A stretch of 64,000 bases of DNA from Truepera radiovictrix DSM 17093 (GTDB taxonomy: Bacteria; Deinococcota; Deinococci; Deinococcales; Trueperaceae): contig NC_014221.1 of the NCBI RefSeq assembly GCF_000092425.1, forward strand, positions 3,196,399 through 3,260,398, given 5' to 3'. Within the stretch, counting starts at the first letter, position 1, and each line of letters opens with the position of its first letter. Position numbers and translations under genes: made by a program. Under the pieces are notes generated by a model. It did no database searches, was not told the DNA's origin, and was given only the letters and a program-made list of their open reading frames with translations. Shown here piece after piece: positions 1 through 8,307 of the stretch.

Positions 1-2
1 GG

Positions 3-104
3 GCGACGGTCGCCGCCGACCTCGCGACCACCAAAGCGCGCGCCCTCGAGGCGACCCGGGCGGAGCTCGCGCGCTGCGGTTACGACGTCCCGCCGACGGC
101 GTAG
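3..104 (+). CDS. 3' end of an unidentified gene (partial)
   Basis: An open frame enters from the left edge and stops at the TAG at 102-104, giving about 33 codons. The residues are Ala/Leu/Glu/Arg-rich and look helical, ending in a short tail with Tyr-Asp-Val-Pro-Pro. The fragment is too short to assign a family. It converges on the histidine kinase that ends at 116, leaving only 11 bases between the two stop codons. The reading frame is inferred from codon pattern and the well-placed stop only. Confidence 0.45.
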   Translation, partial: ATVAADLATTKARALEATRAELARCGYDVPPTA

Positions 105-115
105 CGGCCCGAACG

Positions 116-1255
116 CTAGCTAGGTCCCAGCGCGCGCGGCGTGGCACCTAGGGGAGCGTGCGGCGCCCGCGGCAGGGCGACGTAGAAGGTGCTGCCGCGC
201 CCGAGCTCGCTCGCGACCCAGATGCGCCCGCCGTGCAGCTCGACGATGCGCCGCGCGAGCGCGAGCCCGAGCCCCGCCCCGCGGTGCTGCCGAGCGCTCG
301 AGGCGTCAACCAGAAAAAACGGCGAGAACACCCCCTCGTGGTGCTCCGGGGCGATGCCGATGCCGTCGTCGCGCACCATCAGCACGACCTCGCTCTCGCG
401 CAGCTCGGCGCTCACCCAAACCCGGCCGCCGAGCGGGGTGAACTTCACCGCGTTCGATAGCAGCGCCCCGAGCACCTGCGCGAGCCGCGCGGGGTCGCCG
501 TAGAGCGCCGCCTCTGGCGGCGGTTGCAGCGTCACCGAGAGCCCCTTGGCGCGGGCTTCGGCGCCGACGCCCGCCACACCCGCCCGCAAAAGCTCGGCGA
601 CGGCCACGGGGCGGCGCTGCAGCGCCACGTCCCCGGCCTCTAGGCGCGAGAGGTCTAAAAGGTCGTCGATAAGCCGCATGAGCTGCAACCCAGAGGTGTA
701 GATCGTCTCGGCGTAGGCGCGCTGTTTGTCGTTCAGGGGGCCTATGATCTCGTCGCCCAAGACCTGGGCGTAGCCGATAACCGAGGTGAGCGGGGTGCGC
801 AGCTCGTGCGACAAGATCCCCAAAAACTCGCGCTGCACGCGGTTGGCCCGCTCGAGGTCGCTGTTTTTGCGCTCGAGCGTCGCTTGGTAGCGCCGCAGCG
901 CGCTCTGGGCGCTCGTCGCCAGACTGACCCCGCGCACCGCGACGAGCTCGACGGGGCGGCCCTGAAACCGCCAGGGACGCCAGAGCAGTTCGACCGGCAG
1001 CTCTTTGCCCCCCCACAGGGTCAGCGTCCCCTCGAGGGGTTGCGGCGCGCGCCGCAGCGCCTCTAACACCCCCCCTTCAGCCGGGGGCTCCACGCGCACC
1101 AGCGACCCGAGCGCGCGCCCCCACAGCTCGTGCGGCGCGCACCCCACAAGCGCCCCTAGGGCCCCGTTGGCCGCGACGACGCGCCCCCCTTCGAGGGCGG
1201 CCAGGGCGTCGAAACTCACCTCGAGCGCCGCCGCTAGCGCCCCCTGCCAGGTCAC
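116..1255 (-). CDS. Cytoplasmic PAS-domain sensor histidine kinase
   Basis: Sensor kinase of about 379 residues. An N-terminal PAS-like region (about 5-110) is followed by a short coiled coil (about 118-145) and a HisKA domain with the H-box SHELRTPLTS, whose phospho-accepting His is about residue 150. The ATPase domain has an N-box (LLSNAVKFTP), G1 (DDGIGIAPEH), F (FSPFF) and G2 (GAGLGLALARR). No membrane segment or signal peptide is visible, so it should sense an internal signal. The GTG at 1255 was chosen because it overlaps the upstream lyase stop as GTGA; the frame stays open upstream, but that part only shadows the lyase gene. No response regulator is adjacent, so its partner is unknown. 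Confidence 0.88.
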   Translation of the reverse strand: MTWQGALAAALEVSFDALAALEGGRVVAANGALGALVGCAPHELWGRALGSLVRVEPPAEGGVLEALRRAPQPLEGTLTLWGGKELPVELLWRPWRFQGRPVELVAVRGVSLATSAQSALRRYQATLERKNSDLERANRVQREFLGILSHELRTPLTSVIGYAQVLGDEIIGPLNDKQRAYAETIYTSGLQLMRLIDDLLDLSRLEAGDVALQRRPVAVAELLRAGVAGVGAEARAKGLSVTLQPPPEAALYGDPARLAQVLGALLSNAVKFTPLGGRVWVSAELRESEVVLMVRDDGIGIAPEHHEGVFSPFFLVDASSARQHRGAGLGLALARRIVELHGGRIWVASELGRGSTFYVALPRAPHAPLGATPRALGPS

Positions 1256-2151
1256 GCCGCGCCCCCCCGCTCGGGGGGCCGCGGTAGGTCGTAGCGCTCG
1301 CGCAGGGCGCGCGCCGCCGCCGCCAGGTCTCCCAGCGGCGCCCCGGCGGGCGTCACCGAGAAACCGCGCTCGAGCAAAAAGGGCAAGACCGCTTCGGTCG
1401 GTAGGTTGCCCGTGCGCGCGTCCGCCGCGAACGGGCACCCGCCGAGCCCCCCCAAGGCCCCCTCGAACCAACGCACCCCGCGCGCCAGCGCGAGCGCGAC
1501 CGTCGCCTGCCAGCCCCCCGGGGGGGCGTGCAGGTGCAGCCCGAGCTCGCTCGCCGCCGCCCCCTCCCGAGCGGCCGCCTCAAGCACCGCCTCGAGGCGC
1601 TCCGGCGTAGCGGTCCCGACCGTGTCGGCGAGCACCACGCGCGTCACCCCGTGCTGGCGCACCCGCGCGAGCGCGCGCGCCGTGTCCTCAGGGCGCCACG
1701 GCTCCCCGTAGGGGTTGCCGAAACCCATCGACAGGTAGACCGTGAACCCTAGCCCCGCCGCGCGCGCGGCCGCCTGCAGGCGCGCCAAGAGCGCCCACGC
1801 CTCCGCGAGCGTCTGACGGGCGTTGCGCCGCTGAAAGGTTTCGCTCACCGAGAGCGGAAAGCCGACGTGCGTCGCGCGCGTCGTCGCGGCCCGCTCGACC
1901 CCGCGCTCGTTGAGCACCACGCAGCTGAGCTCGACCCCCTCGGGCACCGTGAGCGCAGCGAGGAGCGCCTCGGTGTCGGCGGTTTGCGGCACCGCCCGCG
2001 GCGAGACGAACGACCCGAGGTCGAGGCGCGTAAACCCCGCCTCGAGGAGCGAACGCACGTACCCCACCTTGACCTCCGTGGGGATCACGGTAGCGAACCC
2101 CTGCCACGCGTCGCGGGGGCACTCGACGTAGACGCACGCGGTACCGGGCAT
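1252..2151 (-). CDS. mvaB: Hydroxymethylglutaryl-CoA lyase
   Basis: A 299-residue TIM-barrel enzyme of the HMGL-like family. It cleaves HMG-CoA to acetyl-CoA and acetoacetate, as in leucine catabolism or ketone-body metabolism. Family marks are the early EVGSFVSP-like segment (here LDLGSFVSPRAVPQ), a Cys in the loop GGLGGCPFA (about residue 239) that matches the catalytic-Cys signature of HMG-CoA lyases, and a metal-binding His pair in LGLHLHAPPG. The ATG at 2151 is preceded at 9 bases by TATACT, so the mRNA is probably leaderless. The stop codon overlaps the start of the kinase gene (GTGA). A related carboligase or lyase of the same superfamily is less likely. Confidence 0.85.
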   Translation of the reverse strand: MPGTACVYVECPRDAWQGFATVIPTEVKVGYVRSLLEAGFTRLDLGSFVSPRAVPQTADTEALLAALTVPEGVELSCVVLNERGVERAATTRATHVGFPLSVSETFQRRNARQTLAEAWALLARLQAAARAAGLGFTVYLSMGFGNPYGEPWRPEDTARALARVRQHGVTRVVLADTVGTATPERLEAVLEAAAREGAAASELGLHLHAPPGGWQATVALALARGVRWFEGALGGLGGCPFAADARTGNLPTEAVLPFLLERGFSVTPAGAPLGDLAAAARALRERYDLPRPPERGGAA

Positions 2152-2160
2152 GCTGGGGGC

Positions 2161-2166
2161 AGTATA
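2161..2166 (-). promoter_or_regulatory. -10 box of the HMG-CoA lyase/kinase operon
   Basis: TATACT on the minus strand ends 9 bases before the ATG at 2151. The spacing leaves no room for a Shine-Dalgarno sequence, so a leaderless or nearly leaderless transcript is inferred. Confidence 0.6.
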
Positions 2167-2286
2167 AACCGCCCCCCAGGGGCGCGCTAGGGCAGGTGCG
2201 GGCCGCGCGCGCAAGTGTTAGCTTTTTGGCACTTTGGGAGCCGCGGGCTCGGGGGGCGGGGTACGTTTGGGCGGTCTGAGCGGCGC

Positions 2287-2292
2287 TATACT
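2287..2292 (+). promoter_or_regulatory. -10 box of recN (leaderless)
   Basis: TATACT followed by six bases and then GTG at 2299. Transcription from this box would begin at or next to the start codon, which is why the GTG is preferred to the longer open frame starting at 2215. Confidence 0.65.
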
Positions 2293-2298
2293 GGGCGG

Positions 2299-3957
2299 GT
2301 GCTGGTCGCCCTCGAGCTGCGAGACTTCGCGATTATCGACGCTTTGCGCCTCGAGTTCGCCCCCGGCCTCAACGTCCTCACCGGCGAGACGGGGGCGGGC
2401 AAATCCATCCTGGTCGACGCCCTAGCGCTCCTTATCGGCGGCCGCGCCGACGCCAAAGCCGTGCGCACGGGGGCGCAGAGCGCGCTCGTCCAGGGGTTTT
2501 TCGCCCCGCATCCAAACCCTAGCGAGGAGGCGCTTTCGAGCGTCGCGCGGCGCGTGCAGGCCTCGGGCCGGAGCACCGCGCGGCTCGACGGCGAGGTCGT
2601 GACCGTCGGCGAGCTCGCCCAGGTCGGCGCGCAGCGCCTCGCCATCCACGGTCAGCACGCTTCGCAGACGCTTCTAGAGAGCGCCGAGCAGCGGCGGCTT
2701 CTGGACAACCTGCTGAGCCCCGAGGCGCAGGCGCAGCGGGCGCGCTACGGCGCGCGCTACGCGCGCTTGACCGAGGTCGAACGCGAGCTCGCCGCGCTCG
2801 AGGCGGCTTCGCGCGAACGGGCGCGGCGGCTCGACATCCTGGCGTTTCAGGTCGAGGAGATCGACCGCGCCAAGCTCCAAGTCGACGAGGAGGGGGCGCT
2901 GCGCGCGGCGCTCGAGAGCCTGCGCCACGCCGAGCGCATCCAGAGCGCGCTCGGCGTGGCCTTGGGCGCGCTTAGCGAGGGGGAGCCGAACGCGCTCGGG
3001 CTGCTCGGGGGGGCGCTGCGCGAGCTAGAGACGGCGGGGCGCTACCACGCCACCCCCGCGGCGCTCGCCGGAGAGCTGCGCGACGCGGTCGCCAGCGTGC
3101 AGGCGATCGCCGCCGAGGTCGCCGGCTTCGTCGACGACTTCGAGGGGAGCGCCGAGCGCTTAGAGGAGCTCGAGGCGCGGCTGCAGCTCCTTGAGACCCT
3201 CAAACGCAAGTACGGCGACACGCTCGCTGCGGTGCTCAGCTACCGCGACGAGGCGGCGCGCGAACTCGCGGCGTTAGGGCGCGCCGAAGAGAGCGCGCTC
3301 GAGCTGCAAACGGAGCGGGACGCCCTGAGGGGGGAGCTTGAAGGTCTCGCCGCCGCGCTCACCAGCGCGCGCCGGGCCGCCGCCGCCGCGCTCTCCGAAG
3401 CGGTGACCCGCGAGCTGCGCCCCTTGGGGATGGGCAACGCCCAGTTTCGCGTGCACCTCGAACCGCTCCCGGCGCTCGCCGCGCACGGCAGGGACAAGGT
3501 CACGTTTTTGCTGCGCGCCAACCTGGGCGAAGAGGCTGCCCCCCTCGCGGCGGTCGCCTCGGGGGGGGAGCTCTCGCGGGTCATGCTGTCGCTCAACGTC
3601 GTCACCGGTACGGAGCTCCCCACGCTCGTCTTCGACGAGGTCGACGCGGGGTTAGGCGGCCAGACCGCGCGCACCGTGGGCGCGCTTTTAAAACGGCTCG
3701 CCGCGCAGCACCAGGTCCTGGTCGTGACGCACCTGCCGCAGGTCGCCGCCTTCGCCGACGCGCACTTTCGGGTCGAGAAGCGCGAACGCGGGGGGCGCAC
3801 CGTCACCCGCGTGGAGCGCCTTACGGGCCGCGAACGCGAGGCCGAGCTCGCGCGGATGCTCTCCGGCGCGGCCACCAAGACGGCGCTCGCGCACGCCCGG
3901 GAGCTGCTCGAGAGCGTCGCCGGTGAGAGCCCCTCGGCCGGCGCGGTAGGGAGCTAG
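2299..3957 (+). CDS. recN: DNA repair protein RecN
   Basis: SMC-like ATPase of 552 residues acting in double-strand-break repair. It has an N-terminal Walker A (GETGAGKS, about 29-36), a long central coiled coil rich in Glu, Ala, Leu and Arg (about 140-370), the ABC signature ASGGELSRVM (about 420) and a Walker B with VFDEVDAGLGG (about 444), followed by a switch His in VVTHLPQVA. Length matches the family. The start GTG at 2299 begins the typical RecN N-terminus (VALELRDFAIID). RecN is notable in a lineage known for radiation tolerance. It is the first gene of the plus-strand unit and is divergent from the HMG-CoA lyase gene, with about 150 bases between them. Confidence 0.96.
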   Translation: MLVALELRDFAIIDALRLEFAPGLNVLTGETGAGKSILVDALALLIGGRADAKAVRTGAQSALVQGFFAPHPNPSEEALSSVARRVQASGRSTARLDGEVVTVGELAQVGAQRLAIHGQHASQTLLESAEQRRLLDNLLSPEAQAQRARYGARYARLTEVERELAALEAASRERARRLDILAFQVEEIDRAKLQVDEEGALRAALESLRHAERIQSALGVALGALSEGEPNALGLLGGALRELETAGRYHATPAALAGELRDAVASVQAIAAEVAGFVDDFEGSAERLEELEARLQLLETLKRKYGDTLAAVLSYRDEAARELAALGRAEESALELQTERDALRGELEGLAAALTSARRAAAAALSEAVTRELRPLGMGNAQFRVHLEPLPALAAHGRDKVTFLLRANLGEEAAPLAAVASGGELSRVMLSLNVVTGTELPTLVFDEVDAGLGGQTARTVGALLKRLAAQHQVLVVTHLPQVAAFADAHFRVEKRERGGRTVTRVERLTGREREAELARMLSGAATKTALAHARELLESVAGESPSAGAVGS

Positions 3958-3987
3958 CGCCCTCACACCCAGCGCCCCTGCTAGGGG

Positions 3988-5208
3988 CTACGCCAACGCC
4001 CCCAGCGCCTCGAGCGCCGCGTCGACCTCCTCAAAGCTGGTGTAGTGCAGCGCGCTGAGCCGCACCGCGCCGCCGCGCGCCGCGAGGCCAAGGTGTTTCA
4101 TCACCAGCTCATGGGCGTAGAAGTGGCCCCAAGCAGCGCCGACGCCGCGCGCGGCGAGGTGCCCCGCGACCTCTTTGGGGGCGCGCCCAGGTAGGTTAAA
4201 CGCGACCGTCGCCGTGCGACCCGACGTGCCCAAGAGCCCGTAGCGTTCGGCGCCGAGCCGCTCTAGACCCGCAAGCAGCCGCGTTGTCAGCGCCCGCTCG
4301 TGCGCCGCGAAGCGCGCAAACACGGCGGCCCACGCCCCGCGCCCCGACCCCGCGACGCCCAGCTGCGCGGCGACCTCGTCGAGGTAACGGAAGACCCCGC
4401 CGAAGGCGACGATCGCCTCGTGGCTCTGCGTCCCCGGCTCCCAGGCGATGGGCTCTGATGCCGGCAAAAAGGCGAGGCGCGGGGCTGGCAGCGCCCCTAA
4501 CGCCGCGTCGCTCAGGTAGAGCACCCCGAGGTGGGGCCCGAAGACCTTGTAGGGGCTAAAGACGAGCATATCGGCGCCCCACGCGCGCACGTCCGGTAGG
4601 GCGTGCGGGGCGTAGTGTACGGCGTCGACCATGAGTCGCGCCCCGACCGCGTGCACCCGCTCGGCGATCGCCGGGAGGTCGGTGAGCGTGCCGAGCGCGT
4701 TGCTCGCCGCCGTGACGGCGACCAGCTTGGTCTTGGAACCGAGGAGCCCCTCCAGGTCACCCAGCTCGAGCCGCACCTGCGGTCCCACGGGCACCCACGT
4801 TTTCAGCACCGCGCCGCGCGCCGCGAGGCGCCGCCACGGGTCGATGTTGGCGTGGTGGTCTAAACCCGTGACGATCACCTCGTCCCCCGGCGCGAGGGTT
4901 TCACCGACGCTCTGCGCGAGCAGCGCGACGAGCGTCGTGGCGTTCGGGCCGAAGATAACGTTGTGCGGCGCCCCCCCGAGAAACTCGGCGACGCGGGCGC
5001 GCACTCCCTCCTTGGCCGCCGTGACCCGCCTCGAGGCGGCGTAGGCGCCCCCTTTGTTGACCTGCATGGTGCTCATCGCGTGGTGCAGCGCACCCAACAC
5101 CGCCCGCGGCACCTGCGCGCCGGCGGCGTTGTCGAGCCACACCTCGCCGCTACTCAGCGCGGGAAACTGCGCGCGGATCCACTCGAGCGGGTAGGCCGCA
5201 CCGGTCAC
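3988..5208 (-). CDS. Class V aminotransferase, cysteine-desulfurase-like (VC1184-type family)
   Basis: PLP enzyme of 406 residues. The schiff-base lysine is K221 in FSPYKVFGPH, and the PLP-ring Asp is D195 in MVDAVHYAPH. The DNAAG motif near residue 26 and the GLDHHANIDPW segment (about 115-125) fit the subgroup named cysteine desulfurase-like protein. Active-site details differ from IscS and SufS, and no Fe-S assembly genes are nearby, so the true substrate is uncertain. It could be a cysteine desulfurase, a kynureninase-like enzyme or another class V aminotransferase. It starts with GTG at 5208 and has no strong Shine-Dalgarno. It converges with recN, and 30 bases separate the stops. Confidence 0.85.
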   Translation of the reverse strand: MTGAAYPLEWIRAQFPALSSGEVWLDNAAGAQVPRAVLGALHHAMSTMQVNKGGAYAASRRVTAAKEGVRARVAEFLGGAPHNVIFGPNATTLVALLAQSVGETLAPGDEVIVTGLDHHANIDPWRRLAARGAVLKTWVPVGPQVRLELGDLEGLLGSKTKLVAVTAASNALGTLTDLPAIAERVHAVGARLMVDAVHYAPHALPDVRAWGADMLVFSPYKVFGPHLGVLYLSDAALGALPAPRLAFLPASEPIAWEPGTQSHEAIVAFGGVFRYLDEVAAQLGVAGSGRGAWAAVFARFAAHERALTTRLLAGLERLGAERYGLLGTSGRTATVAFNLPGRAPKEVAGHLAARGVGAAWGHFYAHELVMKHLGLAARGGAVRLSALHYTSFEEVDAALEALGALA

Positions 5209-5269
5209 GAGCGACCCCCAAACAGATAGCGCGTTTCAAAGAGTCGTGCAGCCACCGCGCACCTCCCCC

Positions 5270-6021
5270 TTAGCGCTCGGGCAGGCGAGCGCCGACAACC
5301 TCCCTAGCGGCCGGCCGGACGGAGACCCGGGCACGGCCCTCAGCCGACACCGCGAGCGTCCTCGGCACCACCTGCAGGCTCAACCGAGCGGTGTAGAAAA
5401 GCCAACCGACGATGCCAAAGAGCTTGGCGCTGTCCTCGAAAAAGAGCTCGAGACCGGCGCGCAGCGAGGCGACGCGTGACAGCCCACCGATGTCGATAAA
5501 GATGGAGAGCGTGAAAAAGGCGAGCGCCGCGACGAGCGGCAGAAAATCGCTCTGCAGGATGAACAGCCGAAACCGCCACAGAAGTAGCGCGGTCAAAAGC
5601 CCATACAGGAGGAAGGTGACCTCTTCGGGGATGCCGAACAGGCGCAGAAACACCTCCTCGTGAAACATAAAGAGGTCGTCCAGCGCGAGCGCGGCCGTAA
5701 GCCAACCCAGGGACCAGAAGAAAGCGCGCGCCTCACGCGCCCTTTCACTATGAGCAGGAGCGCTCGGCTTAAAAAACAGACGACCGCGGCGCTCCACCAG
5801 AGCAGCACGCCGACGTTCGAGATCGCGCCGCGGTAAAACGGAACGCCAGCAAGAGCGTTCGGGTCGCGAAAGAGCTCGCCCACGCGCACCCACCGCGCGC
5901 CGACGGCGAGAGCGATCAGGACGAGGAACAACGCGAGCGGCAGGTAAGCTCGCAAAAGGGGATCGACCACCGACCACTGCGCCCGTAGGCGCGCGCGCGC
6001 CAGCGCGAGAAGCCCCCTCAA
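5270..6021 (-). pseudogene. Multi-pass membrane protein split by a -1 frameshift (broken gene or recoding candidate)
   Basis: Two overlapping frames together look like one integral membrane protein. The first (from a TTG near 6021; true start unclear) has two hydrophobic segments, LPLALFLVLIALAVGARW and GVLLWWSAAVVCFL. The second, shifted by -1, runs to 5270 and has about four more, including FFWSLGWLTAALALDDLFMFHE and LFGIVGWLFYTARLSL. Joined at 5770 they give about 250 residues and six membrane segments with a conserved-looking acidic/His patch (DDLFMFHE). I do not recognise the family. The break could be a real mutation, a miscounted homopolymer or programmed slippage. Frame 0 stays hydrophobic for about ten residues past the T run, so the shift could also lie a little further downstream. 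Confidence 0.6.
5720..5776 (-). promoter_or_regulatory. Candidate slippery heptamer plus downstream hairpin
   Basis: In the frame of the first membrane ORF the codons read TGT TTT TTA, so the X_XXY_YYZ heptamer T_TTT_TTA occupies 5776 to 5770. Sliding back one base there continues directly in the second ORF with AAG. From 5746 to 5720 the minus strand can form an 11-pair stem (GAAAGGGCGCG with CGCGCGCTTTC, one G/G mismatch) around a TGAGG loop. The 23-base spacer is longer than in well-known recoding sites, so this is a candidate only. Confidence 0.35.
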
Positions 6022-6216
6022 CCGCTTCCACTCATCGCGCCAACGCGGCGCGCGCAGCGCTCGCCCCCTCCGCCGCGCGTACGTGGGCGTTTCCCGTTGC
6101 CCTCACCGCTACATCCGAGGGGGGACGCTCGGACGGCAACCTGTGTCATACAACCATCATGCCATTGTCAGGGAGGGGATGCAAGGATGACCTCGTGCCC
6201 ACACACCGCCCTACGG

Positions 6217-7029
6217 CTACCTCTCCCAATCCCGCCCGTCGCCGGGGTCGACCAGGCGCTCACCCCGGTCGAGCGCCGCGACGCGCGCCATCTCCTCTTC
6301 GGAGAGCGCGAAGTCGAAGATGTCGAGGTTGCGCTCGCGGTTCTCCGCCGATGCGGCTTTGGGGATCGCCGCGACGCGTTGCTGCACGAGCCAGCGCAGC
6401 GCGACCTGACCGGGGGTCTTGCCGTGCGCCTCGCCGATCTCTCGGAGCGTGGGATCTTTTGACACCTTGCCGCGCGCCACCGGGCTGTAGGCGGTGAGCA
6501 GGTAGTCGAGCTCCCGCGCCTGCGCGAGGAGCCGCGCCTGTGACAGGTACGGGTGGTACTCGACCTGATTGGCGAACACGTCGGCGTAGCGGCGCGCCTC
6601 TAGCACCTGCGACGGGGTGAAGTTGCTGACCCCCACATGCCGCACGGCACCCCCGTCTTGCAGCTCGCGCAGCGCCCCCAAGGTCTCCTCGACGGGCACC
6701 TCCGAGCTCGGCCAGTGCAGCAGCAGCAGGTCGACGTAGTCGGTGCGGAGCTTGCGCAGGCTCTCCCGCACGCTCTTAGCCGCTCTGAGCCGCGAGAAGT
6801 TCGCTGGTTTGACCTTGGTCACCAAAAAGACCGCGTCCCGCGGCACGCCGCTCCGCGCCAACGCCAACCCGACCTGCTCCTCGTTGTCGTAGCCTTGCGC
6901 CGTGTCCAGGTGCCGGTAGCCGAGGGCGAGGGCGTGCTCGACAGCTTCGGTGCAGGCGTCTCCGCGAAGCTCCCAGGTGCCCAAACCAAGCGCTGGAACC
7001 CGGGTGCCGCGCCGTTCAAGGTGCTCCAT
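6217..7029 (-). CDS. Aldo/keto reductase
   Basis: A 270-residue NADPH-dependent reductase of the AKR superfamily, close in style to 2,5-diketo-D-gluconate reductases and AKR5-type enzymes. Visible marks are the first AKR signature GYRHLDTAQGYDNEEQVG with the catalytic Asp and Tyr (about 35-50), the catalytic Lys in FLVTKVKP, the active-site His in LLLLHWP, and the NADP-binding C-terminal part (IPKAASAENRERNLDIFDF). The ATG at 7029 has a GGAGGT Shine-Dalgarno four bases upstream. The physiological substrate cannot be told from sequence. Confidence 0.92.
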   Translation of the reverse strand: MEHLERRGTRVPALGLGTWELRGDACTEAVEHALALGYRHLDTAQGYDNEEQVGLALARSGVPRDAVFLVTKVKPANFSRLRAAKSVRESLRKLRTDYVDLLLLHWPSSEVPVEETLGALRELQDGGAVRHVGVSNFTPSQVLEARRYADVFANQVEYHPYLSQARLLAQARELDYLLTAYSPVARGKVSKDPTLREIGEAHGKTPGQVALRWLVQQRVAAIPKAASAENRERNLDIFDFALSEEEMARVAALDRGERLVDPGDGRDWER

Positions 7030-7123
7030 CGTACCTCCAGAGGCCTACGCTACACCGGTAAGCTGAGCAGCACGTCGGCGTAGCGCCCACTTGGGCGCGG
7101 GGTGCGCGGCAGGTAACGCAGGT

Positions 7124-7129
7124 CATAAT
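7124..7129 (+). promoter_or_regulatory. -10 box of polyphosphate glucokinase (leaderless)
   Basis: CATAAT is followed by seven bases and the GTG at 7137. The ATG at 7128 overlaps this box and would not be transcribed from it, which argues for the GTG as true start. Confidence 0.5.
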
Positions 7130-7136
7130 GGGGGCC

Positions 7137-7889
7137 GTGAAGCACGTTTTAGGTATCGACATCGGCGGTTCGGGGATTAAAGGTGCGCTCGTCGACATCG
7201 AAGCGGGGGGGCTCGCGACCGAGCGCTACCGCCTCGAGACCCCCCAGCCCGCGACGCCGGAAGCCGTCGCCGAGACGGTCGGGAAGATCGTCGCGCACTT
7301 TGCCTACAGCGGGCCCATCGGCTGCACCTTCCCCGCCATCGTCCGGCACGGGGTGACGCTCTCGGCGGCCAACGTCGACAAGAGCTGGATCGGCACGGAC
7401 GCCGACGCGCTCTTTTCCCGCGTCACGGGGCTCGAGGTCCACCTGCTGAATGACGCGGACGCCGCGGGCGAAGCCGAGATGCGTTTCGGGGCGGGCAGGG
7501 GGAGAAGCGGCACGGTCATCATGCTCACCTTCGGCACGGGCATCGGGAGCGCGGTGTTTCTAGACGGTAAGCTGCTGCCCAACACCGAGTTCGGGCACCT
7601 CTACCTCGAGGGGGGGCAGGAGGCCGAAGCGTGGGCGTCGGACCGCGCGCGCAAACTGGCGGACCTCAGCTGGAAAAAGTGGGCCGCCCGGGTACAGACC
7701 TACCTTAAGCACCTCGAGTTCCTCTTCTCCCCCGACCTCTTTATCGTCGGCGGCGGCGTCAGCAAAAAGAGCGACAAGTTCCTCCCCTTGCTCGAGCTCG
7801 GCACCGAGGTCGTAGCGGCGGAGCTGCGCAACGAAGCGGGAATTGTGGGCGCGGCCCTAGCGGTCGCTCGCGGGGCTCGTGAAGGGTGA
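7137..7889 (+). CDS. ppgK: Polyphosphate glucokinase (ROK family)
   Basis: A 250-residue sugar kinase that phosphorylates glucose using inorganic polyphosphate and/or ATP. The N-terminal phosphate-binding loop is [15 protein letters not shown], the catalytic Asp is in [17 protein letters not shown], and the second phosphate loop is [12 protein letters not shown]. The segment [10 protein letters not shown] replaces the zinc-binding cysteines of other ROK kinases and is typical of PpgK. Length and the GGGVSKK loop near the C-terminus also fit. The GTG at 7137 is preferred to the in-frame ATG at 7128 because of the promoter position. The ferredoxin gene follows after 25 bases and is probably co-transcribed, although no functional link is obvious. 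Confidence 0.9.
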   Translation: MKHVLGIDIGGSGIKGALVDIEAGGLATERYRLETPQPATPEAVAETVGKIVAHFAYSGPIGCTFPAIVRHGVTLSAANVDKSWIGTDADALFSRVTGLEVHLLNDADAAGEAEMRFGAGRGRSGTVIMLTFGTGIGSAVFLDGKLLPNTEFGHLYLEGGQEAEAWASDRARKLADLSWKKWAARVQTYLKHLEFLFSPDLFIVGGGVSKKSDKFLPLLELGTEVVAAELRNEAGIVGAALAVARGAREG

Positions 7890-7914
7890 AAGGGGTGGGC
7901 TATTGGAGGATGAC

Positions 7915-8307
7915 ATGCCGACTGTGACCGTAAACGGCGCTCAAGGAGAGTTCCCCGACGACACGCGCTTGGTGCTCGCCATCGAGGCGCTGGGCGTCCC
8001 CATCGGGCACCGCTGCGGCGGCAAAGCGCGCTGCACGACCTGCCGCGTGCGCTTTACGCGGGGCGAACCCGAGACGATGACGCGCGCCGAGTTCGTTAAG
8101 CTGGGGCTCGACCAGGGCGTCAAACCCGACTACCGCCTATCGTGCCAGATCCTCTGCACGCACGACATGGAGGTCGAAGCGCTTATGACCCTAGACAACC
8201 AGAGCTGGAGCGACACCGGTCCCGCTCCGAACCCCCACGTCGAACCCGAGGCGCAGTGGTACACGCCCGACGAGCTTCGGCTCGAGCTTCAAGGAGGGGC
8301 GCAGTGA
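7915..8307 (+). CDS. [2Fe-2S] ferredoxin
   Basis: A plant-type/adrenodoxin-like ferredoxin of 130 residues. Cluster ligands are visible as CGGKARCTTC (three Cys spaced Cx5Cx2C, about residues 30-38) and a fourth Cys in RLSCQILC (about 71). A C-terminal extension of some 40 acidic and Pro-rich residues follows the fold and is of unknown role. The ATG at 7915 has a strong GGAGG Shine-Dalgarno six bases upstream; the longer frame starting at 7879 would overlap ppgK. The redox partner is not apparent from the neighbours. Confidence 0.88.
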   Translation: MPTVTVNGAQGEFPDDTRLVLAIEALGVPIGHRCGGKARCTTCRVRFTRGEPETMTRAEFVKLGLDQGVKPDYRLSCQILCTHDMEVEALMTLDNQSWSDTGPAPNPHVEPEAQWYTPDELRLELQGGAQ

